From the NCBI GenBank assembly GCA_964544115.1, contig CAZJBP010000134.1, positions 1-10,159 of the forward strand: a stretch of DNA of 10,159 nucleotides, written 5' to 3'. The translations under genes and the position numbers were made by a program. Source of the DNA: CAZJBP01 sp964544115. GTDB lineage: Bacteria > Verrucomicrobiota > Kiritimatiellia > UBA8416 > JADHWI01. Numbering within the stretch: position 1 is the stretch's first letter; each line of letters begins with the position of its first letter. The notes below the pieces were generated by a model, which saw only the letters and a program-made list of their open reading frames with translations, did no database searches and was not told the DNA's origin. This document shows positions 1 through 6,442 of this stretch, piece after piece.

Positions 1-1
1 A

Positions 2-65
2 GGGGACAGTCGCAGCACAAGTGCGAGCGAGAGGTCGATAATGTGGAGTTGCTGGCCCTGTCCCC
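2..65. repeat. Inverted 8-mer GGGGACAG / CTGTCCCC upstream of oppA
   Basis: GGGGACAG at 2-9 is the exact reverse complement of CTGTCCCC at 58-65, with 48 bases between. From memory, GGGGACAG-type ends are common around REP-associated tyrosine transposase (IS200-like) elements, so this may be a remnant or edge of such an element. The match is short and the left side is cut by the window edge, so chance is possible. I see no gene in 1-140. Confidence 0.25.
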
Positions 66-71
66 CGGGCT

Positions 72-99
72 TTGACAAGCAGGGCAGACCTGATAGGTT
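72..99 (+). promoter_or_regulatory. Candidate sigma70-type promoter for the opp operon
   Basis: A perfect -35 hexamer TTGACA lies at 72-77. Sixteen bases later is TAGGTT (94-99), a poor -10 (3 of 6) that is preceded by TG one base upstream (91-92), as in extended -10 promoters. Transcription would start near 106, leaving a leader of about 35 bases before the oppA start. Support is the -35 and the position only. Confidence 0.4.
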
Positions 100-140
100 G
101 GCCAACGGAAACAACCGGGCAGCGGGAGGAGGGGGCAGGG

Positions 141-1796
141 ATGGAACGATACGGGCGAACGGGATGGAGTCAGGCGATCATTGCCGCCGCCGCTGCGGCA
201 TGGACCGCTGCGGTGGCATCCACGGCCCTCCCGGCTACTGAACTGCCCGACTGGAAGCGCGCATGCGAGCCCCGGAGCCAGACGTGGCGCGAGACGCCGC
301 AGCACTTCGTCTTCAACAACGAGTCCGAGCCGGAAACGCTCGACCTGCACGCCATGACCGGCTCGCCGGAACTGCGCCTGGCGCTGGCGCTGTTCGAAGG
401 CCTGACCACGCTCGACCCCCGCACCCTTGAGCCACGCCCCGGCCTGGCCGAGGCGTGGACCATGGACAGTTCCGGCCGGCGCTTCACGTTCACGTTGCGT
501 CCCAACCTGCGCTGGAGCGACGGGCGGCCGCTGACGGCCGACGACTTCGTCGCGTCCTGGCGCCGCGCGCTCACGCCGGCCACCGGCTGCTCCTACGCCG
601 GCCTGTTCTTTGTCATCGACGGGGCCGAGGCCTGGCACCGCGCCCCCGGGGCCGACTTCGCCTCGGTCGGCGTCCGCGCGCCGGACGCGCGCACCCTCGA
701 GGTCACGCTGCGCGCCCCCTGCGCCTACTTCCTCGAGCTAACGGCCTTCGCCACGTTCTCGCCCGTGCGTGCGGACCTGATCGCGGCGCACGGCGAGGCG
801 TGGACGCGCGCCGGGCGGCTGGTGGGCAGCGGCCCGTTCGTGCTGGCGGAGTGGGATCCGCGCCGACAGATCCGCATGACGCCGAACACGAACTACTGGG
901 ACGCCGCGTTCGTGAAGCTGACCTCGGTCACCGCACTGCCGCTGGATGACCAGAACACGGCTTACCAGATGTTCCTGAAGGGCGGGATCCACTGGCTGCC
1001 GGGCATCCCGCAGGCGCGCGCGGAGGAGATCCGCCGCCATCCGGACTACTACGTCGCGCCGTTCTTCGGCACGTATTTCTACCGCTTCAACACCACCCGT
1101 GAGCCTTTCAACGACGCCCGGGTGCGACGGGCCTTCTCGCTGGCCACCGACCGCCGGGAGATCACCGACCACATTCTCAAGTCGGGCCAGCTCCCCGTTG
1201 CCAGCTTCTGTCCTCCGGTGGGCGGCTACGAGCCAGTCGATGGACTGCCGTACGACCGCGACGCCGCGCGCGACCTGCTGGCGCAGGCGGGCTACGGGCC
1301 CGGCGGACGCCCCTTTCCGCCCGTGGAAGTTCTCTACAATACCAGCGAGGGCCACAAGCTCACCGCCGAGGCCGTCAGCCAGCAGTGGCGCCGCAATCTC
1401 GGGATCGCGGCCACCGCCCGCAACGTGGAGTGGAAGGTTTTTCTGACGGACATGCGCGACCTGGACTACCAGCTGTGCCGGGCCAGCTGGATCGGCGACT
1501 ACGGGGATCCCAGCACCTTCTTTGACATCTTCCGCGGCGACGACGGCAACAACCGCACGGGGTGGAAGAACGCCGTGTACGACCGCCTCAGCCGGGAGGC
1601 CGCCGAGCAGTCCGAGCCGGGGCGCCGGTGGGCGCTGTACCAGCGCATGGAGCAGATTCTCACGGTCGAGGAGTGCCCGATCCTGCCGCTGTATCGCTAT
1701 GTCAACCAGGGCCTGCTGTCGCCAATGGTCTGTGGGTGGTATGCCAACATCCGCGATGTGCACAACTACAAGTATATGTGGCTGACGCGCGAGTGA
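141..1796 (+). CDS. oppA: Oligopeptide ABC transporter, periplasmic substrate-binding protein OppA
   Basis: Predicted 551 aa, close to E. coli OppA. It should bind peptides in the periplasm and deliver them to OppB-OppC. An open frame extends up to 72, but ATG 141 is preferred: GGGAGGAGG lies at 124-132 and the protein then begins with a Sec signal peptide (basic n-region, alanine-rich core, cleavage probably after about residue 31). There is no lipobox cysteine, so a soluble periplasmic protein is expected, as in Gram-negative bacteria. Family hallmarks of SBP_bac_5 are visible: E-P-E-T-L-D near the N-terminus, LFEGL, W-S-D-G-R-P-L-T-A-D-D-F, L-E-V-T-L, N-x-x-Y-W-D, P-F-N-D-x-R-V-R-R-A, LLYNTS-like VLYNTS, and a C-terminal P-L-Y-R-Y-V-N. 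The stop overlaps the oppB start (GTGA). Peptide length and sequence preference cannot be read from this. Confidence 0.93.
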   Translation: MERYGRTGWSQAIIAAAAAAWTAAVASTALPATELPDWKRACEPRSQTWRETPQHFVFNNESEPETLDLHAMTGSPELRLALALFEGLTTLDPRTLEPRPGLAEAWTMDSSGRRFTFTLRPNLRWSDGRPLTADDFVASWRRALTPATGCSYAGLFFVIDGAEAWHRAPGADFASVGVRAPDARTLEVTLRAPCAYFLELTAFATFSPVRADLIAAHGEAWTRAGRLVGSGPFVLAEWDPRRQIRMTPNTNYWDAAFVKLTSVTALPLDDQNTAYQMFLKGGIHWLPGIPQARAEEIRRHPDYYVAPFFGTYFYRFNTTREPFNDARVRRAFSLATDRREITDHILKSGQLPVASFCPPVGGYEPVDGLPYDRDAARDLLAQAGYGPGGRPFPPVEVLYNTSEGHKLTAEAVSQQWRRNLGIAATARNVEWKVFLTDMRDLDYQLCRASWIGDYGDPSTFFDIFRGDDGNNRTGWKNAVYDRLSREAAEQSEPGRRWALYQRMEQILTVEECPILPLYRYVNQGLLSPMVCGWYANIRDVHNYKYMWLTRE

Positions 1797-2713
1797 AACT
1801 TACGCTGCTCATTCTCCGCCGCCTGCTCCGCCTGGCGCTGATCCTGTTCGTCCTGGTCACCGCCACGTTCTGCCTCATGCGCCTGGCCCCGGGCGGCCCG
1901 TTCAGCTCCGAGCGCGCCCTTCCGCCGGATGTCGAGAAGGCCCTCACCGCTCGCTTCGGCCTGGATCAGCCGCTCCACGTGCAATACGTCCGCACGCTCT
2001 CCGGCATCGTTCGCGGGGATTTCGGGCCGTCCCTGAAGCATCGCGACCTCACGGTGCGGGAGATCATCGCCGGACGCCTGCCCGCCAGCCTGCTGGTCGG
2101 TGCTATCGCCCTGCTTCTGGCGGTCACGACCGGCACCGCCGCCGGGGTCGTCTCGGCGCTGCGGGCGCGACGTCCCGCCGACTATGCCCTGACAGCCCTG
2201 TCGGTGCTGGGCATCAGCCTCCCGATGTTTGTCATCGGCCCGCTCCTGCAGTTGATCTTCGCCATGCGCCTGCAGTGGCTGCCCGTTGCGGGCTACGGCT
2301 CGTGGAGCATGCTCGTGCTGCCGGCCGTCACGCTGTCCCTGCCCTTCTCGGCACGCGTGGCCCGCCTGACGCGCGCGGGCATGCTCGAGGTGCTCTCGGC
2401 CGACTTCATCCGCACGGCGCGTTCAAAGGGCCTGCCGGAGTCGGCCGTCGTGGTGCGCCATGCGCTGCGCTCGGCGCTGCTGCCGGTGGTCAGCTTCCTG
2501 GGGCCCGCGGCGGCCACGCTGATTACCGGATCGGTCGTGGTCGAGCGCATCTTCAACATACCGGGGCTGGGCCGCGAATTCGTCGAGGCGGCGCTGAACC
2601 GCGATTACACGTTGGTGATGGGCACGACGGTCCTGTATGGCGCGCTCGTGGCTGTATTCAACATGCTGGCCGATGTGCTCCACGGTCTCATGGATCCGAG
2701 GGCGCGGACATGA
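1793..2713 (+). CDS. oppB: Oligopeptide ABC transporter permease OppB
   Basis: Predicted 306 aa, the same length as E. coli OppB, and alignable with it by eye along its whole length. The frame is open from 1562, but that part overlaps oppA out of frame; the start is GTG 1793, overlapping the oppA TGA by four bases (GTGA), which implies translational coupling. The protein opens with the OppB/DppB N-terminal membrane segment and R-L-A-P-G-G-P-F, then D-F-G-P-S, several hydrophobic segments, and the EAA-type coupling loop (F-I-R-T-A-R-S-K-G-L ... R-H-A-L-x-x-A-L-L-P-V), which contacts the ATPase. It ends with N-R-D-Y and D-P-R, both typical of the family. It forms the inner-membrane channel with OppC. 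Confidence 0.93.
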   Translation: MKLTLLILRRLLRLALILFVLVTATFCLMRLAPGGPFSSERALPPDVEKALTARFGLDQPLHVQYVRTLSGIVRGDFGPSLKHRDLTVREIIAGRLPASLLVGAIALLLAVTTGTAAGVVSALRARRPADYALTALSVLGISLPMFVIGPLLQLIFAMRLQWLPVAGYGSWSMLVLPAVTLSLPFSARVARLTRAGMLEVLSADFIRTARSKGLPESAVVVRHALRSALLPVVSFLGPAAATLITGSVVVERIFNIPGLGREFVEAALNRDYTLVMGTTVLYGALVAVFNMLADVLHGLMDPRART

Positions 2714-4131
2714 CGGCCGGCCTCCAGCCCGACCCGCGTGCGCGTGCCCGCCGGCGTTCACCGGCGGCCCTGGCCTGGCTGCGCTTCCGGCAGCATCGCC
2801 TGGCCATGGCCGGGCTGCTCGGGGTTGGCGCGGTCGCCACCGGCGTAATGCTGGTCCCGGCCTACCTGCGGATGGGCCCCGACGAGGCCCGCCCCTGGAT
2901 CGGCGCGCACCCCCCGCTGTTCGCCCACCCGGATTGCGCCGTGGAAAACGTGTTCACCGTGGGGCGCACGGCCGAAACCACGGCCTCACTGGCCTCCCGC
3001 CGCTCGCTGCGGTTCCACGTCCAGATCCGCCGCGCGGACGTCTATCGCATCACGCTGCGCGGCGGCCGCATTCACACGCTTCAGCTCGGCGCCAAGGACG
3101 TCGAGGCACTGGACCTGGCGCTCCCCGCGCAGCCGGCGTGTGAACAGCTCGAGAACGGCGCGGTCGGTCGCGAATTGCCGCGCGCGCTCCTGCGGGCCGG
3201 CGAGCCGCCGCCCGAGGGCCTGTTCGCCCCGGGACAGCGCGTGGTCTTCGCCGTCGTCACCGACCGCTCCGCGGCGCAGATCGTGGACGTCGCACTGGCG
3301 GAGGGCGGCCTCGTCACCGCCGTGCGCGTGCGGACGGACGGGGAGGCCGGGGAGGGCGCGGCGCGGGACACGGTGACGCTGCGCGGCGAGGAGATCGACG
3401 ACGTGCGCGACGCCGGCACGGGCCGTCCGCTGCGCGTGCGCCACGTGTTCGGCACCGACGAACTGGGGCGCGACCTGCTGGTCCGCGTGTGCTACGGCGG
3501 CCGCATCTCGCTGCTGATCGGCCTGGTGGCCACGGCGGTCAGCGTCCTGATCGGGGTGGCCTACGGCGCGGTCTCGGGCTACTGCGGCGGCCGCACGGAC
3601 CGGGCTCTCATGGGGGCGGTGGACGTCCTGTACGCGCTGCCCTTCCTGTTCCTCGTCATCGTGTTCATGGTCATGTTCGGCCGCAGCATCGTGATGCTCT
3701 TCGTCGCGCTGGGCGCGGTGCAGTGGCTGACCATGGCCAGCATCGTCCGCGGCCAGGTGCTGTCGCTCAAGCAGATGCCGTTCGTGGACGCGGCGCGGCT
3801 GTGCGGGGCGCGGCCGGGGCAGGTCGTCTTCCGCCACCTGCTGCCGCACGCGCTGGGACCGATCGCGGTGTACACGACCCTCACCGTCCCCGTGGTGATC
3901 ATGGAAGAGAGCTTTCTCTCGTTCCTCGGCCTGCAGGTGCAATACCGCGGCGTGGCGCTGGATTCCTGGGGCTCGCTGATCAGCCGCGGCGTACAGGCCC
4001 TGGGCGAACACGGCGAGAAGGGCTGGCTGCTGCTGTTTCCGTCGGCCGTGATGGTGCTCACGCTGGTGGGCCTCAACGCCCTGGGCGACGGGCTGCGCGA
4101 CAGCCTCGACCCGCGAGGGAGGACGTCATGA
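2710..4131 (+). CDS. oppC: Oligopeptide ABC transporter permease OppC with a large extra periplasmic region
   Basis: Predicted 473 aa from ATG 2710, which overlaps the oppB stop (ATGA). The usual OppC is about 300 aa. Residues 31-53 form the first membrane helix. The conserved G-T-D-E-L-G-R-D motif comes only at about 248, so some 170 residues more than usual lie between them, on the expected periplasmic side. This insert has basic and beta-strand-like stretches and no motif I recognise. From about 262 the standard permease core follows: five hydrophobic segments, the coupling loop (D-A-A-R-L-C-G-A-R ... H-L-L-P-H-A), E-E-S-F-L-S-F-L-G-L and a D-P-R end. Partner of OppB. The family assignment is secure; the function of the insert is unknown. 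Confidence 0.9.
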   Translation: MTAGLQPDPRARARRRSPAALAWLRFRQHRLAMAGLLGVGAVATGVMLVPAYLRMGPDEARPWIGAHPPLFAHPDCAVENVFTVGRTAETTASLASRRSLRFHVQIRRADVYRITLRGGRIHTLQLGAKDVEALDLALPAQPACEQLENGAVGRELPRALLRAGEPPPEGLFAPGQRVVFAVVTDRSAAQIVDVALAEGGLVTAVRVRTDGEAGEGAARDTVTLRGEEIDDVRDAGTGRPLRVRHVFGTDELGRDLLVRVCYGGRISLLIGLVATAVSVLIGVAYGAVSGYCGGRTDRALMGAVDVLYALPFLFLVIVFMVMFGRSIVMLFVALGAVQWLTMASIVRGQVLSLKQMPFVDAARLCGARPGQVVFRHLLPHALGPIAVYTTLTVPVVIMEESFLSFLGLQVQYRGVALDSWGSLISRGVQALGEHGEKGWLLLFPSAVMVLTLVGLNALGDGLRDSLDPRGRTS

Positions 4132-4157
4132 GCGCGGCGCTTTCCTGCCGGCTGTGA
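4115..4157 (+). other. Stranded original start of the oppD-like ATPase gene
   Basis: ATG 4128 overlaps the oppC stop (ATGA), as the other junctions in this operon overlap, and GAGGGAGG at 4115-4122 is a strong Shine-Dalgarno five bases upstream. The frame reads only nine codons (M-S-A-A-L-S-C-R-L) before TGA at 4155-4157, directly against the left inverted repeat at 4158. The ATPase gene, which should come next, resumes only beyond the element, starting at 4606. I infer that this is the former translation start of oppD, cut off by the insertion. A nine-residue leader peptide is the alternative. Confidence 0.6.
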
Positions 4158-4187
4158 CTCACCACGAAGAGCACGAAGGACACGAAG
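4158..4187 (+). repeat. Left terminal inverted repeat of the GxxExxY element (three 9-nt units)
   Basis: After CTC come three 9-base units of pattern NNCACGAAG: ACCACGAAG, AGCACGAAG and GACACGAAG. In the frame of the downstream gene they read T-T-K, S-T-K, D-T-K. The repeat also provides AAGGA at 4176-4180, seven bases before ATG 4188, so it can serve as the ribosome binding site of the gene. Confidence 0.85.
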
Positions 4188-4559
4188 ATGGAGTTTGACC
4201 CACTGTCAAAACAGGTGATCGGTTGCGCCATCGAGGTGCACCGCATACTGGGCCCGGGGTTGTTGGAATCAACCTACGAGCAGTGCCTGGCACACGAACT
4301 TAGCCAGGCCGGGATCGATTTTTCGCTTCAGCAATCGTTGCCCGTGCAATACAAGGGTATGAGATTGGACTGAGGATACCGGATCGACGTGTTGGTAAGA
4401 GACACGCTCATCTTGGAGTTGAAGAGCGTTGATGCCATCCTGGCTATCCATCAGGCACAGCTATTGACTTACATGAAACTTGCCGGGATCAAGACCGGGT
4501 TACTGATCAACTTTAACGTCCCGTATCTTAAGACAGGCATCAAACGCTTCGTGCTTTAG
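4188..4559 (+). pseudogene. GxxExxY protein (PD-(D/E)XK nuclease-like fold) interrupted by one in-frame TGA
   Basis: The first 61 codons contain the family motif G-L-L-E-S-T-Y. TGA at 4371-4373 then interrupts, after which the same frame continues for another 61 sense codons to TAG 4557-4559. Read through, the product is 123 aa, normal for this family (TIGR04256 / PDDEXK_3). The part after the TGA keeps the putative nuclease core: G-Y-R-I-D with its aspartate, L-I-L-E-L-K with the E-x-K pair, and H-Q-A-Q-L. The frame is otherwise intact, so the stop is recent, a sequence error, or recoded. From memory, family members often have Cys at this site (D-C-G-Y-R), and TGC or TGT becomes TGA by one change. 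The cellular role of the family is not established. A recent nonsense mutation is the simplest reading. Confidence 0.8.
4374..4413 (+). other. Hairpin just after the in-frame TGA (weak bacterial SECIS candidate)
   Basis: CGTGT (4388-4392) pairs with ACACG (4402-4406) around a 9-base loop. Weaker outer pairing (4381-4386 with 4408-4413, two mismatches in the helix) extends it. The loop begins 19 bases after the TGA, and its second base is G. From memory, this fits the relaxed rules for bacterial selenocysteine insertion elements (loop about 16-37 bases after UGA, stem of at least 4 bp, G among the first two loop bases). Such hairpins arise easily by chance, so the evidence is slight. Confidence 0.2.
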
Positions 4560-4561
4560 AC

Positions 4562-4591
4562 CTTCGTGCCCTTCGTGTTCTTCGTGGTGAG
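4562..4591 (-). repeat. Right terminal inverted repeat of the GxxExxY element
   Basis: Reverse complement of the left repeat with two differences, reading CTC then ACCACGAAG, AACACGAAG, GGCACGAAG on the - strand. Reading on the + strand in the frame of the downstream ATPase, it supplies TGA at 4588-4590, which blocks any start further upstream than about 4591. Confidence 0.85.
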
Positions 4592-4605
4592 AGTACAGAC
4601 TGATC

Positions 4606-6387
4606 ATGCCTGACCGCAGACAACACAGCACCGGGGTTGCGTCGCCTGCCCTCGTCGGCCCGCCGCCGCTGCTCGAGGTTCGCGACCTGCGCGTGCGCTA
4701 CGCCTCGCTCGAGGGCGAGGTGGAGGCCGTGCGCGGCGTGAGCTTCACGCTCGGCGCGGGGGAGTCGCTGGCCCTGGTGGGCGAGAGCGGCTGCGGCAAG
4801 TCCACCATCGCCCTGGCGGTCCTGGGCCTGCTCGACCGGCGCCTCGCCCGCGTGGAGGGGCAGATCCTCTTTCACGGCGAGGACCTGCTCGCCGCGTCGG
4901 AGGCGCGACTGCGCGCGCTGCGCGGGAGCGATCTCGGCATCGTCTTCCAGGACCCGGCCACCAGCCTGACGCCAACCCTGCGCGTCGGCGCACAGGTCGT
5001 TGAAGCCCTGCGACAGCACGAGGGCTTGCGGCGGGCAGACAGGGCGGAGCGCGCCGTGGCCCTGCTGGACGCGGTGGGGTTCAGCCGCCCCGCCGCGCAG
5101 GCGCGACAGTACCCGCATGAACTCTCCGGCGGCATGTGCCAGCGCGCGATGATCGCCTCCGCGGCGTCCTGCCACCCCGGCCTGCTGATCGCCGATGAAC
5201 CGACCACGGCGCTGGACGTCGTGAACCAGTGGCAGGTGCTGCGGCTGCTCCACGAGCAGCAGCGCCTCCGCGGGCTGGCGCTGCTGCTGATCACCCACGA
5301 CCTGGGCATCGTCAGCGCCGTCAGCCGCCGCGTGGCGGTCATGCTCGGCGGCCGCATCATCGAGTCCGGCGCCACGCGCGACGTGTTCGCCGCGCCGCGC
5401 GAGGACTACACCCGTCGCCTGCTGGCCGCCGTCCCGCGTCTCGATGGCCCGCGGCGCGGCCGGCTGCAGGGCGCGGGGGGGATTGCGGGGATTGACGATT
5501 GTCGATTGTCGATTGTCGGTTTGGAATCGCCGAGCGCGGCGGCTACACCCTCAGCTCCCTCACCCGTTGGCCATCCACAATCGACAATCGGCAATCAACA
5601 ATCGTCAATCGTCAATCTCCTCTCCGTTCGCGACTTGACGGTCCGATTTGGCGCGGCGAAGGCCGTGGACAACGTCTCCTTCGATATCCGCCGGGGCGAG
5701 ATCCTCGGCCTCGTCGGGGAAAGCGGCTGCGGGAAGTCGACGCTCGTGCGGGCCATCCTCCAGCTCGTCCGGCCGTCGTCGGGCTCGATTGCCTTTGACG
5801 GCCGTGAACTGTGCGGCCTGTCGCGCGCCGCCCTGCGCGCCTTCTGGCGCGACATGCAACTGGTGTTCCAGGACCCCTTCGGCAGCCTCAACGGGCGACA
5901 GACCGTCGGCGACATCATCTCCGAGCCGCTGCGCAACTATCGCATCGGCGTTGCGGCCGACCGCGCCGACCGCGTCGCGCGGCTGATGGAGAGGGTCCAG
6001 CTCGACCCCGCGTGGCGCAACCGCTACCCGCATGAGTTCTCCGGCGGGCAGCGCCAGCGCGTCGGCATCGCCCGCGCCCTGGCCTGCGAGCCGCGCCTGC
6101 TGCTCTGCGATGAGCCGGTCAGCTCGCTGGACGTCAGCGTCCAGGCCGGCATCGTCAACCTGCTGCGCGACCTGCGCGACGGGCTGGGGCTGACGATTCT
6201 CTTCATCTCGCACGACCTGGCCGTGGTGCGCCACATCTCCGACAGGGTCGCAGTGATGAACGCAGGGCGGATCGTGGACTGGGTCGATCCCGACCGGATG
6301 CGCGAAACGGCCGCCGACTCCTACACCCGGCGGCTCCTCGACGCAGCGCCGTCGGTAGGCCGGGAAATGGACTCGGCGGGCGGGTGA
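4606..6387 (+). CDS. oppDF: Oligopeptide ABC transporter ATPase, OppD-OppF fusion
   Basis: Predicted 593 aa with two complete ABC ATPase domains, which should power uptake through OppB-OppC. Domain 1 (OppD-like): Walker A G-E-S-G-C-G-K-S at 59-66, Q-loop F-Q-D-P, signature L-S-G-G-M at 173-177, Walker B L-L-I-A-D-E-P at 193-199, H-loop T-H-D. Domain 2 (OppF-like): Walker A at 371-378, F-Q-D-P, signature F-S-G-G-Q at 478-482, Walker B L-L-L-C-D-E-P at 498-504, S-H-D. Each domain ends in the Y-T-R-R-L-L segment usual for the family. Fused pairs are known (E. coli YejF, GsiA). Two oddities: the linker, residues about 295-338, is encoded by a short-unit inverted repeat, and the start at ATG 4606 has no good Shine-Dalgarno (nearest GGTGAG is 14 bases away), as expected if the original start at 4128 was cut off by the element upstream. 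Confidence 0.9.
   Translation: MPDRRQHSTGVASPALVGPPPLLEVRDLRVRYASLEGEVEAVRGVSFTLGAGESLALVGESGCGKSTIALAVLGLLDRRLARVEGQILFHGEDLLAASEARLRALRGSDLGIVFQDPATSLTPTLRVGAQVVEALRQHEGLRRADRAERAVALLDAVGFSRPAAQARQYPHELSGGMCQRAMIASAASCHPGLLIADEPTTALDVVNQWQVLRLLHEQQRLRGLALLLITHDLGIVSAVSRRVAVMLGGRIIESGATRDVFAAPREDYTRRLLAAVPRLDGPRRGRLQGAGGIAGIDDCRLSIVGLESPSAAATPSAPSPVGHPQSTIGNQQSSIVNLLSVRDLTVRFGAAKAVDNVSFDIRRGEILGLVGESGCGKSTLVRAILQLVRPSSGSIAFDGRELCGLSRAALRAFWRDMQLVFQDPFGSLNGRQTVGDIISEPLRNYRIGVAADRADRVARLMERVQLDPAWRNRYPHEFSGGQRQRVGIARALACEPRLLLCDEPVSSLDVSVQAGIVNLLRDLRDGLGLTILFISHDLAVVRHISDRVAVMNAGRIVDWVDPDRMRETAADSYTRRLLDAAPSVGREMDSAGG
5490..5617. repeat. Inverted array of 7-nt GATTGTC-like units inside the OppDF linker
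   Basis: The left arm is four 7-base units (GATTGAC, then GATTGTC three times) at 5490-5517. The right arm is six units in reverse orientation at 5576-5617 (on the - strand GATTGAC, GATTGAC, GATTGTT, GATTGCC, GATTGTC, GATTGTG). The outer 28 bases of the two arms match at 25 positions. The 58-base middle is unrelated to them. The array is read in frame as a Ser/Ile/Gln/Asn-rich linker with no ABC motif. Its composition is AT-richer than the gene around it. It resembles a miniature inverted-repeat element; another degenerate unit (GATTGCG) lies at 5481-5487. Confidence 0.75.
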
Positions 6388-6408
6388 TAGCCGCCGGATT
6401 TGTTCCGC

Positions 6409-6437
6409 TTGCCATACAGATCATATAATCTTATTAT
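6409..6437 (+). promoter_or_regulatory. Promoter of the toxin-antitoxin pair
   Basis: TTGCCA (6409-6414, 5 of 6 for -35) and TATTAT (6432-6437, 5 of 6 for -10) are exactly 17 bases apart, in an AT-rich island within high-GC DNA. A second possible -10, TATAAT, is at 6424-6429. Transcription would begin near 6444, before the antitoxin start at 6468. Confidence 0.6.
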
Positions 6438-6442
6438 ATGAT
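6420..6442. promoter_or_regulatory. Palindromic operator overlapping the toxin-antitoxin promoter
   Basis: ATCATATAAT (6420-6429) and ATTATATGAT (6433-6442) are perfect 10-base inverted arms around CTT. They cover the -10 region. Phd/YefM antitoxins are known to repress their own promoters through such palindromes, so this is the probable autoregulatory site, which is inferred. Confidence 0.65.

Larger units (their letters stand above)
4158..4591. mobile_element. 434-bp element with terminal inverted repeats carrying a GxxExxY gene
   Basis: The 30 bases at 4158-4187 match the reverse complement of 4562-4591 at 28 of 30 positions. Between them lies only the GxxExxY reading frame, whose ATG directly follows the left repeat and whose final TAG is two bases before the right repeat. 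The unit sits between oppC and the ATPase gene, splitting an otherwise overlapping operon. No transposase and no clear target-site duplication is visible. Compact ends plus a single nuclease-fold gene look like a mobile cassette or a non-autonomous element. Mobility is inferred from structure and position only. Confidence 0.65.

Noticed and set aside
72..140. Upstream in-frame start for oppA at 72
   Set aside because: It would put 23 residues ahead of a proper signal peptide, overlaps the likely promoter, and lacks the strong Shine-Dalgarno seen before 141.
738..1763. Long open frame on the - strand opposite oppA (341 codons)
   Set aside because: It mirrors the codon pattern of a high-GC gene, with no recognisable domain, while oppA on the other strand aligns with its family along the whole length.
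2986..4011. Long open frame on the - strand opposite oppC, including the insert region
   Set aside because: H/R/A-rich product typical of antisense frames in high-GC DNA; oppC explains this stretch in full.
4560..4605. Earlier start of oppDF reading through the right inverted repeat
   Set aside because: TGA at 4588-4590 is in the same frame, and no ATG, GTG or TTG lies between it and ATG 4606.
5490..5617. CRISPR array from the repeated 7-mers
   Set aside because: Units are 7 bases, contiguous, without spacers, and occur in two opposite orientations within a coding frame.
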